A stretch of DNA of 53,129 nucleotides. Origin: Echinostoma caproni (taxonomy: Eukaryota > Platyhelminthes > Trematoda > Plagiorchiida > Echinostomatidae). Location of the stretch: assembly GCA_900618425.1 (NCBI GenBank), contig UZAN01041809.1:1-53129 (forward strand), given 5' to 3'. The notes below the pieces were generated by a model. It was not told the origin of the DNA. It worked only from the letters and a program-made list of their open reading frames with translations, and did no database searches. Every line of letters starts with the position of its first letter. The first letter of the stretch is position 1. The position numbers and the translations under genes were made by a program. This document shows, piece by piece, positions 1-12,349 of the stretch.

Positions 1-900
1 CACACTTCACTAACCAGCTCTTGTCCTTCCTGACCACTCTACCTGGATATTTTTCCGGGTCTCATTCGTCTGTGCATTCCAAAAATTATACCGTGTCGGC
101 AGTCAACATTCTTCTCTCACTTATTTGCAGCTTTCACATTGGTTCCCAGTGTCACAGTGGAGAACAGTACACACGCTGATACGACTGCGTGTTTACACAC
201 TTAGTTTCCCTTTCCTGTGACTGATATTCGTTATGTTCAATACGTCATTCATGCACCTCGTTCAGTGCTGAATTATCTCAGTCCTCCACTCGCTTACTAC
301 TAATGTGTCCATCTTTCTCTCTCTCATTCACTCAGAGTTCCACCACAGCCATTGTATGACCTTTGAAAAGGATGATTTGTCTGTTCTCTTATTTGTTTTG
401 TTTTGTTTTGTTTCTTTTTCTCCCGGTATCCAGACACTATTTTATTCAAATGCATTTTTCGAAAATTCCCCTCGTTCATCGTCCGCTTTGTTCAAATCAA
501 CCTTTTAATTTCTTCTTGACTTTCCACCCGTTTCTGCCCCCCCCCCGTTGTGGGAGTTTACCTTTTCGTGACACGACATTATGCTGGAAAACAAAGTAAT
601 TGAAAAGAGGTTACACTCAGATAAATACCTTTCACACACTTCACCGCTTCCACCACCACCATCATCATCATCTTTCCCATCGCATTTCCAGACTTTCTTT
701 TACCCATTCCTACAGTTCTCCAATACTTACATTTCACTCTGGTCGATTGATTCTTCACAACTTGGTGCAACACACCTGTAAGTGTGTCTCTATCACTTTA
801 AATTGTCTTGTTTCTTTCACTGATCTTTCTCACTCATCCCCGTTCGCCTCCAAACCCTCCTCTCAGTCGAAAATTTCTCCGTCTAAAGTATAGACACATA
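1..900. other. pyrimidine-rich low-complexity DNA, no gene seen
   Basis: No convincing coding frame. Both strands give only short frames of low-complexity composition (Ser, Pro, His and Phe runs). Visible simple repeats are a TTTTG run near 392-413, a run of ten C at 537-546 and a CCA/TCA trinucleotide tract near 648-672. The plus strand is strongly C and T rich. This fits intergenic or intronic animal DNA. Confidence 0.6.
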
Positions 901-1442
901 TACATACATATATGCATAGCTATGTAAAAGTCAATACAATCATGATGATTATGCTGCTGCGCACATTTCGGTGCTGCTTTAATAATCATGTCGGGTTTTG
1001 GTTCTTTATTCGCCTTGGATTGGACAGGGTGTAACAAGTTACTCATACACACAATGTGCTAAGTGCACGTTCTACCCGCGATGCTGTTTGTTGCTCAAAG
1101 ACCAAGTTGAGCGCGCACGGAAATTTGAAAACCAATAGTTGAATGGATGTCGTCAGCAATGCACATAAAATATATCGGAGTTCAGATCAACGTGTAATGT
1201 AGTCAAAATGCGAGCGCATTATTGACTAATACGATTGAAAAAAAAAACAGTTACGGAGATCAATCAACACCTTTGAGGATTCATCGGTTATCGTAATTCG
1301 CTTTCTACTATCACTATTAAATCAGTTGTGCAACGTTTGGTGACTCCTAGCTGAGCCGTGCGACCAATTTGTTAAAGCAGAGATCTTTTCCTTCAATTTA
1401 TTCAAGCTTGTTAGGAACAGTCAATTAAGATCCTGATTAAAA

Positions 1443-2122
1443 TTATCGGACAAAATCACTACCACTGATAGACTGAGTGTGACTTATAGACTCAACCGGT
1501 TCAGTAACACTGTTGTATGTTGTACCATTTGCAATAGAAATGGAACTGGGCTCGATTTCACTTTCTTTGTAAACCAGTGGTGGTTGGTATTTTGGGTGAT
1601 AGCCTGCCTCATTGACATTAGCGTACGCTGTTCGTTGAAAGAATGAGAGCCCTACTCCAGTTTCAGTTTTCACAGCCAATGACCATGCACTTTCGTGCAC
1701 CGGTTTTGGCTGCTGTCTTTTGGCCGCCCGTTTGGATTAAAGAATCGAATGAAGATTGGAATGTTGAGAGCAAATTCAGGCGGAAGATAGAGAATTCCTA
1801 TAGACAGCCTCACTACACCGAAGAATCACTCACAAATCTAATTAATAGCTTAGAAATGGGCCTAAGTTTACAAGACAAACCAAATATTTTCAGATTCCCG
1901 TCAATCCATGATCAGTACAGAGAACAGTCTACTAACGGAAAAACATTGATAGTATCTAGTGGAACCGGCTGTGCTGGCAGTGACAGCGTATTGCATGGCA
2001 TGCTGTTCTCAATGTTTGATTTGTTTTCTCCCCGCAAGCACAGCTCAACCGGATTTTGCAGTCTCGATATTCTTGGGATTGTTCTTTTTCGAATTATCCT
2101 AGGAATTTTGAAATTAAATTAG
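1443..2122. other. overlapping unrecognised reading frames on both strands
   Basis: The plus strand has an ATG-started frame of 159 codons (1643-2122). It is the longest gap-free ATG-to-stop frame in the window. The minus strand has an 85-codon frame at 1443-1700 that overlaps its start. I recognise neither product. The plus-strand frame ends in a hydrophobic stretch (residues about 140-157). The minus-strand frame is Ser, Thr and Glu rich, has no hydrophobic core, and sits behind a pyrimidine-rich stretch ending in AG, so it could be a terminal exon. At most one can be real, and both may be chance. Flanking DNA (900-1440 and 2125-2600) shows nothing further. Confidence 0.15.
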
Positions 2123-2629
2123 AATTCATCGATGTGACAGTTATGTATTGGACGCTCTGATTTAGTTAGTATAAGTTGATGCCGTTATTTCAGCGCACTG
2201 GAGTACTGTCGTATCAAAATATCAAGGCTGGTTTATACTCGAAATGGTTTCAATTGTTCACTCACTATCTTCGTAGTATTTTGAACTGAAAATGATAATG
2301 ATAACCGGTAGATATGTAAGTACCAAAAACCCACGAAAGATTTATCGTTGCCGTTGGTGGGGCATTGTGATTGTAGAATTTTCGTCAGAACTATCAAAAG
2401 TGAACGAATGTGCTAAGCATTTATTCACTTAATCCGATAAGATCAAGTTTGTGTGGGCACTAAAGAACCATGGGATTCATCTGGCAGAGCACCCTTGAAA
2501 CAAAGATTGATCAAAAACCAGGGACGTGGTTGATGACAGCGAGAACCGAGAGGACGGCCGGAGTGATGGTAGTTTATAGCTAGATAGGTGCGGGGTAAAG
2601 TCAAATATATACCAAAGTTGTTGCCACAT

Positions 2630-3535
2630 CTGAACCGGACAAGCCGATCCTTCCCAAATTCATCCAGTTCATCGACTGGTACCGAGATTATTAGGTGTCA
2701 AATGCAGAGAACTTGATGTGGATGGTCTGTGAACAGAGAATGAAGAACTACGGAGCGGGAAGCCTCGTGGTAAGAAATGGGTTAATTATGGAAGATCTGG
2801 GATCGTATGCATGTGAGGAATGACAAGTTGGTGGTGGCAGTGGGTACAGAGCGTGGTTCGAGGCCCAAAATGCGTTCATTCAGCCTATTGATCTTTGCCA
2901 CAAAGTGGTGAAGCTGACACCACTGGTCGCCTATGGGATGAAAGCGGTCTATCTGTCATCTTTGCAGTGCCAGTTGTTTTTCTTCTGAGTGCCAAGAAAA
3001 TAAAGATTTGACACCAGGAACCACCCAAGCAACCAGTAGTCATCAATAAAAATCTACCAAGCAACAAACCCCACATGACAGTCGGAATAAGCATGAGGAA
3101 ACCATACGAACCAGTGCAGCCAATGAAAATGACTAATGAAAAACAGCCGAAGCTGCGCCATCCAAGGGGGCAATGGTAACAAAGAGGTGTCATCCTCTGC
3201 TCTAGATAGTAAATACTTTGTCTTCCGGATCAACCAGGGATCACAAGGTTGATGGTTGAGAGGTAAGAATTTGGTCCAGTAATGAGCCTGAGGCGAGCCG
3301 GTAGAGGTTAAGGACCACAGGGGGATCACACTCAGCCGGAAGGATAACAAACGTTCCTCAAAGAGGCACACAGGCGCAGCATATGTAGACACTACCCAAG
3401 ATATTGTTCAAGACAACGCAAAACCAACAAGGCGACGGCCACAACTTGCCATACGGTCTGCAGTTGACTATGACAATAACACTGGGATGATCCAGTTACA
3501 AAACTGATTGATTTATTGATCTCAGTGATACAACA
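2630..3535 (+). pseudogene. remnant of an immunoglobulin-domain membrane protein
   Basis: Three frames must be combined. At about 2630-2820 one frame shows an Ig-like pattern: a core Trp in IDWYRD, then GSLVVRN and, about 46 residues after the Trp, EDLGSYACE, the D-x-G-x-Y-x-C signature of the F strand. Stops at about 2694 and 2821 interrupt it. At 2946-3008 another frame gives a hydrophobic helix (LSVIFAVPVVFLLSA) followed directly by the basic stop-transfer residues KKIK, then a stop. After that stop the same frame stays open as a Pro, Lys and Met rich tail to about 3175. Further open stretches follow, one ending near 3505 after a basic segment. An Ig domain, helix and cytoplasmic tail in that order fit a cell-surface adhesion or receptor protein, but the exact family is not recognisable. 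Stops and frame changes argue for a decayed copy; short exons with introns are the alternative. Confidence 0.35.
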
Positions 3536-3539
3536 GGAA

Positions 3540-6500
3540 CAGTACGATAATGACGAGGCATGCCACTGACCAATGGTGGCCGAAACTGTTCCAGGTGAGC
3601 CAACAGCGTGAATCGTGGGTCATGCTGCTGCGAGGTGTAGAATGGCTGCATAAAGTAGTATGTGTACGTAACTTGCTTTTGAAATTGACCAACAGGCTTT
3701 TGTCCATCTCTGTTTCAGTAGTAGGCTGAATCTTACCTGGTTCGCTTACATTCTCACGCAGCTTCTTGCTGGTTTGTTCGGTTGACCAGGGTTTCGCATG
3801 GAACGACTATTCAACAATTTTCCCTTTATACTGATGAATAATAGTCCGCACATTCTCTAGCGATTAGTCTGTTTCGTTTGACACATTAATCTGTTTTCGA
3901 TATCTCTCATGGAGTTCATGGGACATATGTTTTCTTCCAATTTGGTGTTGACTATTTTCATTTGACTATGTGCTCGAATATTAGTCACATGTGTCAAGGC
4001 AAAAGTAGCCAGGATGTATCTACGAGAAGGTTCCTTTATGAAGTTATTTTAGATTTATCCGTTCTTGTGAATCAAATTCCGTGTACGATTAGTAATTCGA
4101 TTCCAGAGAACCTTAGTCTCCCAACGAACACGAGTTCCCCAGAGAAACTCTGAGTGAGATTTGCATCTTAATGGGTGCGTGTCATGCTAAAAATATTTAA
4201 TTGATTCTTCAGCTCGTTCCCCATTTCAGTAAGCTGGCAACGAAAAGTGAGTAAAGCTGATCGTTTTCTGTTCGTGAAAACTTTCTCTAATTTTGCCTTA
4301 CTATGAAGGTTGGAGTGTTCGTTTCTAGGGCGTGACGACTGACGTTTGTTCTTGCCCAAGTAAATGTGCATCATCCCCACTGTTTCCCTTTGATATACAT
4401 TGTAATTACTCCACTGCCAAAATGATTTTACTGGGTACCAAATGACGCACGTAAACATTTACGCGTTACTTTGCGATTAAGTGAGTCCGACTTAGCATAG
4501 GACACTTTGCTGTACAATATAAAAGATCCGATTAAAATGTATATTACAGAAATATGAGTATCTATTGCCCTTGCTGAATAATCCCGTGTGAATTTGGCAT
4601 ATTCGATCGCCTATGGTAAATTTTGCTTATCCAGTATTCGAATTGATGGTCAGTGAGGGAGTGGTGAACAGATTTACGAACAAACTGGCGCTGCGAATGG
4701 GTTGAACTCCTAACAAAGCGCTCGCTGACCCATCTGGATCGAATGACCCGGACACCGTGTGATGACACTGAGTGTCTGTGTCCTGTTGGTTTGCATTAGC
4801 CGGACTCCTCGTTCTCGTGGCATACTTTAGACACGTCTGTGACAGTACCAATATTAGGCTAATTGAGAAAATATGTTCCACGCCCGGAGAGATTAAGCCC
4901 AGTCCAATTTTGTTTACCCACCAACACGTTTGGAGAGAGCATATGCGAGCAGTTTGTGTTTCAAAGATGCCCTCCTAAAAGCCAATTTCGTAGGAATGTG
5001 AAACAGTCATTGGCAATTTTCGATAGGAAATGCCCCGAGGCAGTTGAAATATTTCACTATTCATTTGAAGAATACACTCAACGTGGCATTCCACATGCAT
5101 TCTGCAATGACTAAACCGAATGGTGGTAGATGAAAAAATGAGAAAACTTCGTAAACCACTGGGATTAGATGATCCTTTCATTTCTTAGAAAGACCAGAAT
5201 ACTTAAAGTAACAAACTGGTTCTTCACAAATCTTTCAAGCGTCAGCTTGATGATGTTCTGGCAAACATTATGTTTCAACACCCGACTACATAGTATATTC
5301 TCTTGTTCTCGTCAAAAACATTACATTACTATTTTACTTTAATGAACTAACTGTGGTCTTGTGAATCGTGTTCCGAACAAAAGTGTAAACCGTATGGGAT
5401 TTGATAAGTGAAGTCTTTGTAAGCTTTTCCCGTAATAAAAATTTGAATTTAAATTTAAATTCATCAAAATGTGTGCGTTTTCTGTTGATTTTTAATCCAT
5501 CGGCTAAAAGTGGATCGATTCGTTGTTGGATCACGTTTCCATCGCACTGTTCTAATAATCCAGTCCAAAGTTTGTACAAGTTTTCCGCTCTCTCAGTCCG
5601 TAGCAATAAGTTTTATGCACCACGAATAGGGGACCTTTCGACACAAATTACGAAGTAGAATGCAGTGAAAAGACCGTAGATAGGATACTGAAATCTGCAT
5701 TCTAATCGACTGACTCATACAGAGCATCATAGGCTCTTCCTGAGTTCAATGATGTGTGATTTACGTGACGTAAATGGGGCATAACTTAGAGAATAATGTG
5801 TTCTTAGGTGCTTGAGAAGGCAGGAGTTCAAGTTGGGATGGAATACTACGAAGGAATATGGATTGAAGAGGCTTTCCATGAAGAGAGTGTCGGGATTTAG
5901 ACAACAGTAAATTTTGCATCCTGATTATAGATCTATAAATGTTTGTTTGTCTTGAAGGCAACAAGGGCAATATGCAGTAAACCACTCGCACATGACTGAA
6001 ATTCGAGGAACCTGAAAACCTGGAGGTATTCTCTGGTTTTTAGGTTAGAAAAATTGTGGAGATGTACAACCGATGGGGTAAAACACGCAAAATCCTGAAT
6101 TTAAGTAGCTAGCAAAGCTGAAATTCAAGCCTTCTCAGTTTAATTGAGTAAAATGCCAGTTTATGGATGATCATTGTGAAAAGTGAAGGAACAACAAATG
6201 ACTCACCTAAGGTTAAAACTGACTGCAGAGAATTTGGCAAAACTTGACTTGAGCAGATGAATTAGTGACAAGTTGGAAATGTCTGTTCAGTAGGTTGCAG
6301 ATAATTAAAATATGTAGGTAGCATTACGAAAAGACCATTCAAACACATCATTCACGTAGTGCATACCAAGTAAAGAATCAGTAGCGGACTCAAAGGCCCT
6401 TAACGTACCTAAAGAGAAAAAGGTTATTCTAACTGCAGCAGGTAAGCTTTGTCTGCACAATCTGTAACAAATTAGATGGTATTACGCCAACATGAAATAG

Positions 6501-6825
6501 GTGAAGAAACTCACAGATACAAAATATTTGTGTAAAGAAAGTAATGATGAATTATTTAAAAGTTTCCAAATCTCTGTCCAAGGTATGAGCAACGGATTGT
6601 GTACCAAAACGGATAAATATTAAAGGTTGAAAGAAAGATTTTGTATGCCTAGTGTCTGAGATCAAAATATCTCAACAGCAAGCCACCATTTCCGTGGTGG
6701 TTTCCTCAAAGTTGTGATATTTTTCTTCGGACTATAGCTTTGCAGAGAATAATAAAGCCTTTTTAATGAATATTTACTCATGTACCATTTAATGAAGTTA
6801 GAGAATGTAGATTTTTATTATTATT
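3540..6825. other. no gene recognised
   Basis: All frames are short and none resembles a family I know. An 83-codon frame at 4863-5114 and a 96-codon minus-strand frame at 4168-4458 are the longest. A perfect 18-bp palindrome of alternating A and T tracts lies at 5445-5462, and a short (TTA) tract at 6813-6829 abuts the LINE that follows. Otherwise this is anonymous AT-rich DNA. Confidence 0.5.
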
Positions 6826-6829
6826 ATTT

Positions 6830-7740
6830 GCCGTGAACTGGATAATGGGCCGTTCGATGGAAGGATACTAGGGAGCTCAGATCTCTCCGAACTTATGGCT
6901 CACCGACTTGGAATTCGCGGACGAACTTGTCGTCCTTGACGAGGACATGTCTTATCTCCAAGTAATCCGCATCAGTCGACAGGCCTCTGAGATCGTCCTA
7001 GAGGTGAACACATCATAACCTTTGCGACAGTTCTGATTCATCCCGAAAATGCTTTACCACTAAACGATGAGCGGATCGAATCGAAAGCTTCAAATACTTG
7101 GGCTCAACCATTCTCCCCAACGGCCAAGCTAAAGACTGGGTGCAAATGCGCGTCGATGCTGCAAATAGGGCACTTTTACACTTGAAGAATCCCTTTTGGA
7201 GCAGAAATGACATCAGCCTCAAGACAAAAATCCGAGTTTTCTCCACAGCAGTCCGTCCTGTTTTGCCATACGGCCACTCAGAGTCGAAGACTGTTGCAGA
7301 TTAGAGATCTTTGATCACTGGTGCTTAAGAATAATTCTGGGAGTACGATGGAGGAATCAACTCACAAATAAAGTGATCATTATTCGGTGTTTTAATCTTG
7401 TACGGCTGAGGACGCTAATGCAACGGCGGTGACTACAATGGTTTGGCCACATTCTTCGTAAGTCCGATAATGACCTGACAAAAGCTGTCTTAACGCCACC
7501 TTTCTGCCCGAACTGGCGCTGTCGGTACGGCGGACAGCTGAAAATCTGGTTTAACACGAAAGGATACTGAAAACCTTGGTCTCCGTTCCGTCTGCGGCAT
7601 TCGCTAATTCAAGTCAAGCTGGATCACAATCTGCGCTAATCTTGCCGTAGATCGCCCAGGGTGGCAGCGGAAATTCGAGATATCCATGAAGCCGGCTTAT
7701 CCTCTCCCAGAAGCCATTCGCCGTAAAGTAAGTGAAGTAA
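6830..7740 (+). mobile_element. RTE-like LINE fragment, RT palm to C-terminus (dead)
   Basis: The intact family encodes an endonuclease and reverse transcriptase that copies its RNA into the genome; this piece cannot. Frame one (6830-7015) begins AVNWIMGRSMEGY, then a stop, then TDLEFADELVVLDED. This is the region of the catalytic FADD box, here changed to FADE, followed by EVNTS. A second frame from about 7074 gives SFKYLGSTILPNGQAKD and KTKIRVFSTAVRPVLPYG. A third, from about 7297, gives RLEIFDHWCLRIILGVRW, then LQWFGHILRKSDND and CRYGGQLKIW. These blocks appear in the correct order for the thumb and C-terminal part of flatworm RTE-like proteins. At least three stops and two frame shifts separate them. 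The 5' part (endonuclease and RT fingers) is missing, as expected of 5'-truncated LINE insertions. Confidence 0.88.
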
Positions 7741-7781
7741 TCAAATGTATTGCTTAAAAATGGTTCAGATATAAGTGTACC

Positions 7782-7810
7782 GAAAAAACAACGACGACAA
7801 CAACAATAAC
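7782..7810 (+). repeat. trinucleotide 3' tail of the RTE-like LINE
   Basis: An A-rich run changing into ACG and ACA triplets lies about 40-80 bases after the last recognisable coding block of the preceding LINE. RTE elements commonly end in short tandem repeats rather than poly(A), so this probably marks the 3' end of the insertion. Confidence 0.55.
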
Positions 7811-7814
7811 TTGT

Positions 7815-10785
7815 ACTACTTTTAACTACATTGCATTATTTGAGATGAAAGTAAGTTTTTGTTCACCATGAGTGAATAGTCACGAAATAAAATTATGATT
7901 CGGTGCAAGGTGGGTTGTATATGAAATTTACAATTCTTTGAATGAGAAAGAATTTACTATATTCACTAATACACCAGAGACAAGAAATAACTAGTGCCGA
8001 TTGGTATCCATGTGTACGTACTTGCACTCATCCCCATTTATCTAATTGCTTCCTGGATCAGCCTTTACCGTTCTATGATACAAGGAATTTAGGACAAATT
8101 AGTTTCTCCAAACAATGGGGCTAATTAACGACTGAGTCACTGCTAGTCTGTTGCTTTTTCGGTAACTTCTAACAATCAAAATAGTGAAGTGGCATTCAAA
8201 CATGGTTTGGAAAGCCAAAATGATGTTTTTTCTTTCTGGTAAAATTCACTTTTTCCTCCTTTTTATCACATCCAGATGTCTGCATCAGTCACTCCGGGAT
8301 TCTGTCAACCGATGTGTAATGGATTAAAGTCGGAGTTTCATTTCCACCTTGCTGGATTATCCCTGATCAGGTTGCCTGTCATTGTCCGTAATGAATCTAT
8401 AACCGGAGGCCAGATTTCAACGCAATCTAAGGTGTTCCTGTTCACGGTTCACGGAGTTTGTTTCAAATCAAGTCGGGCACAATGAAGCCGCGGAAAGCAA
8501 TCTGTCCGTTTTATTTAATCAAATTAGGTAAGCTGAGGAGATAGGGCGATACTTGGGTAGCTGGGTTTGGGGGTGGGTGAATAAGTAGATGCGGTGACAC
8601 ATCCATAGATCGAGAGACAAACAGACCTGTATGGAATACATTTGAAGCTCTGAGAAACGGAGTCGGTTGGCCATTCATTTGCTTCGATCAACCGACAATC
8701 CTGAGTTCAGCCTCACATAATCGCAAAGGTAACAGATGTGACGCACAGACAAACACGTTTATACGCATCTACATTCATCCCATCCACTGAATTTCGCTGA
8801 TCTCACCCTTCCTCTTAAGCTATCTGTCTCTGGCGAGTTCAGATGAGTCACCAGCCTGATCGGTTTAGGAAATTCGACACGGATCGATCGGTTTTGATCG
8901 TTTGACAGGTGCATTGAACGAGAGCTCACCCTTTGCTAGGCAATGGGTGTTCGAACTGTTATTGTCTTAGGGTGGAGGACAAATGAATGGAAATGCCGAG
9001 GTGGGGAAAGAAACAAATGAACAGAATGATCAACAAGATGATAAACAATTTCCTGTGGTTTTCTCAAATTTTATTTGCTGAAATTCTTTGCTTTTTCGAG
9101 GAGCGGTAATTTTTTGTATGTCTCTCTGTCTTCCCGCCTGCTTGTTTGCCATTTGAAATCTATTCGGGTTGGAGTGTAAGCGTTTGCTTGTATTTTCATG
9201 GTCTCTCGCGTGCTCTCTGTCAGTCCGCGAAATCGTCCGGAAGCAGTGTTTCCCGGATCGGTCGCATTTACAAGTCATTGTCGCAACACTGTTTCAAGAC
9301 AGAAGATAGCAGCGTAAGTGTGTGCGTCCCTATGTATGTTTATGTGTGTGGCAACGTCACTATGGATGGGTATGCCTGTGTGTACATCAGTGATGTGCAA
9401 ATATGGTAGTAATATATGCCTTTCTAGAGGATTCAATCCCTCATTCAAATGCCATCTTTCGACAATGCTGTGTGGGGTTTGTTGACTTTGGTGATGGAAT
9501 TGACGACTCCTGCTGTCGCATACAAAACCAGTGACGTTGGCATGCAGTCACACGCGTGGGGAAAGCCAAAAAATAGAGATTGTAATCGACAGAGAGAAGA
9601 AAGAATTACCGCGCAGAGAAAATCATGCATTATACATATGGGTATTGACCAACCTCGTGCAACACCCTGACTTTCACCCGATATGTGTAGTGTAAAAAGT
9701 ATGGAAAATATCTTCTGTTTGACTTAGATGGTATGCTGGTCTCCAAATAGAAGAAAAGCCTTAATGTTTGATGTGATATTATATGGCCAAGTTTGTAAGA
9801 AAGACAAAAATGATGCAAACGAATTACAAAAGAACTGCCGAAAAATCTCGCATAACATCGCAGACATTGTTTACTCCATTATATTTATCCACAGCTAAGT
9901 TAGGAACAGTGCCGATAACAGATGACCATACTGAAGTTTTTATCTATTAACTAACTTTACTAAATGATGAATCGTGACAGGAAATTCTCAGAAATTTACA
10001 ATTGTGCTGAAAATGGTATTTCGATTCGCGTGACCGTCAACCCCTGCTGATATTTCCAGAACTCGATTGGGAAGGGAGTCACGATCACATTTGGTTAACC
10101 AACCAGTGAAGTAGGTTCATTACTCAGCAATATATTTTACGTGATTCAAGTAGTAGGAGTGAACAAGCACCACCATAAAGTAAACAGTTAATTCGACTAC
10201 CTTGTATTCGAAGCTCAGTGCTACCTATAATTCAGTTAACAATTCTATAGCCACTGGTTTAATGCTATTGAACTGGATGCAATCCGTCAAATTATTACTG
10301 GTTAAGATCAAATAGAATGATTTTTCATTGGCTTTCTGACAATCTTTATTTTTGAAACATATGCGGTGTCTTCAGTTGACTGAATTTGTTTAAATGGTTT
10401 GCACTTGAAGTACTTCTATATGTGATTCTACCAAAAACATACAAAGATAATTAACAATACAGGGTTTCAAGGCACATTCCAGTCAGTCTGATAACAGAAA
10501 TACCTCAAAGTATGAAATTCTGGGCAGATCATCAAATTAACCTAAGTCTTCTATTTAACTTACAATTGGTCAAGACTTTTATGACACCTAGAACTGAGAA
10601 CAACCGGTGGGGGAGAAACGATTTCATTTTTCAAGTTATCAGACCGTGACGATAGCATCGAAGGAATAAGATACAGAATAGAGAGTCGGTGCATTCAAAA
10701 AATATTTGCTTTGAATTTGATTTCAACATTCCAATCTTCTTTCTGCTCTTTTATCCAAATGGGGCACCAAAAGATAGCAACCAAA
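7815..10785. other. no gene recognised; possible splice donor near 9314
   Basis: No frame above 90 codons and none familiar. The segment 8440-9420 is richer in GC and in open plus-strand frames than its surroundings. An 87-codon plus-strand frame (9146-9409) crosses a consensus-like donor, GTAAGT, at 9314-9319, so an exon ending there is possible but unsupported by any recognisable product. A GT-rich stretch follows at 9317-9400. Confidence 0.4.
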
Positions 10786-10789
10786 ACCG

Positions 10790-10925
10790 GCACAAGAAAA
10801 TGCATGGCTAATAGTTGTAAACACTGAAACTGAAAGTGAAACTATAGTGGACCTAGGACAAAAGTGGCTCACGGGTGTAAGTCAGGGATGATACTTGATT
10901 AGTTTAATGTTAAATAAACTTCTCG
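10790..10925 (+). mobile_element. possible reverse transcriptase motif-B scrap
   Basis: One frame reads AWLIVVNTETESETIVDLG, then TGVSQG, a stop, and YLISLMLNKLLACYV. The spacing and pattern recall the G-x-x-Q-G-x-x-L-S-P-x-L-F-N motif B of LINE reverse transcriptases, preceded by a beta-hairpin segment. The stop and the loss of the S-P pair show decay. It lies about 190 bases upstream of the Penelope-like fragment, but motif B of this type is not that of Penelope elements, so it would be a separate insertion. The match is short and may be chance. Confidence 0.22.
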
Positions 10926-11111
10926 CATGTTATGTGGAACCTGATAAACACTAAATTCAACTTAAACGAGTTAAGGATTAGACTTTATGAAATAAAAACT
11001 GAAAGCTCAACTTGGTCTGGAATCGCTTTATAAGTAGGTAGATTTATCTAAGTGATATACCTGTTTTTATCCAATGATAGTGTATTGACTCAAATTTACA
11101 CCTTTTTAATA

Positions 11112-11720
11112 TTTCAGCTCACTTCAGTTTCATTTGAGACTCGTTTTATTCATGACGTACTTCGGTCACGTGGTTACTCAGAAACCTTTATTGATAAATA
11201 TCTACGATTGAACATCAACACAATCAGACGCTGGACCGTTCCTCACAAGGACGTTCTCACTGCTGTCCTGTTTAAGGGCATAGATGCCTTGGAAGTTCTC
11301 AAAATACGTCCATCTAAGGTGTTCTCTAGAACGTTCCCTGCAACGTAACCATATATTCTCACTGCTAATCGGCCTTTAATGTTAGAGCAAACAAAAGTTG
11401 TCTCATCAGTTCAAATCCTTCAATGCATATCTTTTCCAGTGCAACTGTGGCGTACAAAACATTGGACATAAAGCTAGGCGATTATCAAAATGTATTGCTG
11501 TGCACTGTACTACTGTCCTATGCAAGGGAACGGTTAGTTGCGTTCGTAGATCGGTTCATGATCATATTGTCGATCGCGGGCATATTGTGAAAAAATTGTT
11601 TGTATTCAAAGTACTTCACACTGAACCCCGGATATATGCTTAGGAAATAAGAAGGCGCTTTTTAACCTCTACTGAGACGATTGCAAATCAAATTTTCAAA
11701 TGGAAACTACGCAAACAATA
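11112..11720 (+). mobile_element. Penelope-like element, 3' end with decayed GIY-YIG region
   Basis: Penelope-like elements encode a reverse transcriptase fused to a C-terminal GIY-YIG endonuclease. Here a frame at 11112-11348 gives SFETRFIHDVLRSRGYSETF and later LFKGIDALEVL and SKVFSRTFPAT, resembling the linker between the two domains. It continues past one stop with PYILTANRPLMLEQTK. A shifted frame (11398-11643) carries FQCNCGVQNIGHKARRLSK, matching the C-x-C-G-x-x-YIG-x-T-x-R-x-L-S endonuclease region with the catalytic Tyr replaced by Asn. It then gives RRSVHDHIVDRGH and VFKVLH. The closing block, LLTSTETIA-like (here FLTSTETIANQIFK), is in a third frame at about 11655-11710. The gene is inactive. 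The reverse transcriptase core is absent. Confidence 0.78.
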
Positions 11721-12079
11721 GAATGTTGTCCAGACTCTGTTGTTACTCTAACTTGTGCATAAAGCAAAGCCTATAAGCCCTCCTCTACACACACTCACCC
11801 CCCGCCCAGTTTAATCTACCAGAATCTTAATATAGTTGATTACTTTTGTCTCCATTGTCCGTTTCCGATTAAGTAAATTCATCCTTCTCTCTCGTTTTAG
11901 CTCACAACTTTCAGCAACATTTTGATCAGCTCATTTCTCTAACGTTATTTCATTTAATCTTTGTCCTCTAATCCCCTATATGACTCCAACATTGACTGCT
12001 TCTAGCCTTGTCAAATTCGCTTGCTCTGCATGTTCGCCTCTGTCATCATTATAAACTGAATGTTAATGAGGCAGTCAGA

Positions 12080-12345
12080 TATGTGCACTATGATCGCCTC
12101 CTATAGGTAACCACGTGATGCGATATACCCAAATTAAATTTCCTCGTAAACGCCATCCTCTGAATAAGGGAAAACCGTTTTTGTTTGTTGACAGATCAGT
12201 ATACTGGTTGGGATTCAAACCCACGCATGAGCACCGCCCGTTCAACTCAGCCGGCTGAGCGTACACAGTACAAAAGTAAGGGTGGCGTACACGTATGGTA
12301 TCCAATCCCGTCAACCCAAATGTAAGACAATCGTCTTTCGCCATT
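12080..12345 (-). repeat. tRNA-like, SINE-type repeat candidate
   Basis: On the minus strand a GCTCAGCCGGCTGAG segment (plus 12246-12260) resembles an RNA polymerase III A box. About 25-35 bases downstream, GGTTTGAATCC (plus 12211-12221) is one base from the canonical B box. The sequence between and around them does not fold into a proper tRNA cloverleaf: no matching seven-base acceptor stem is visible. A tRNA-derived SINE is therefore more likely than a tRNA gene. The GC-rich block continues on both sides to roughly 12080 and 12345; these edges are approximate. No second copy was found in the window. Confidence 0.42.
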
Positions 12346-12349
12346 TGTT

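Noticed and set aside
5334..5658. Frames with alternating Lys-Phe or Asn-Leu on the two strands
   Set aside because: They arise from the AATTTAAATTT palindrome at 5445-5462, not from coding sequence.
12200..12265. A genuine tRNA gene on the minus strand
   Set aside because: The B box is good, but no acceptor stem or anticodon arm of correct length can be drawn, so a tRNA-derived repeat is preferred.
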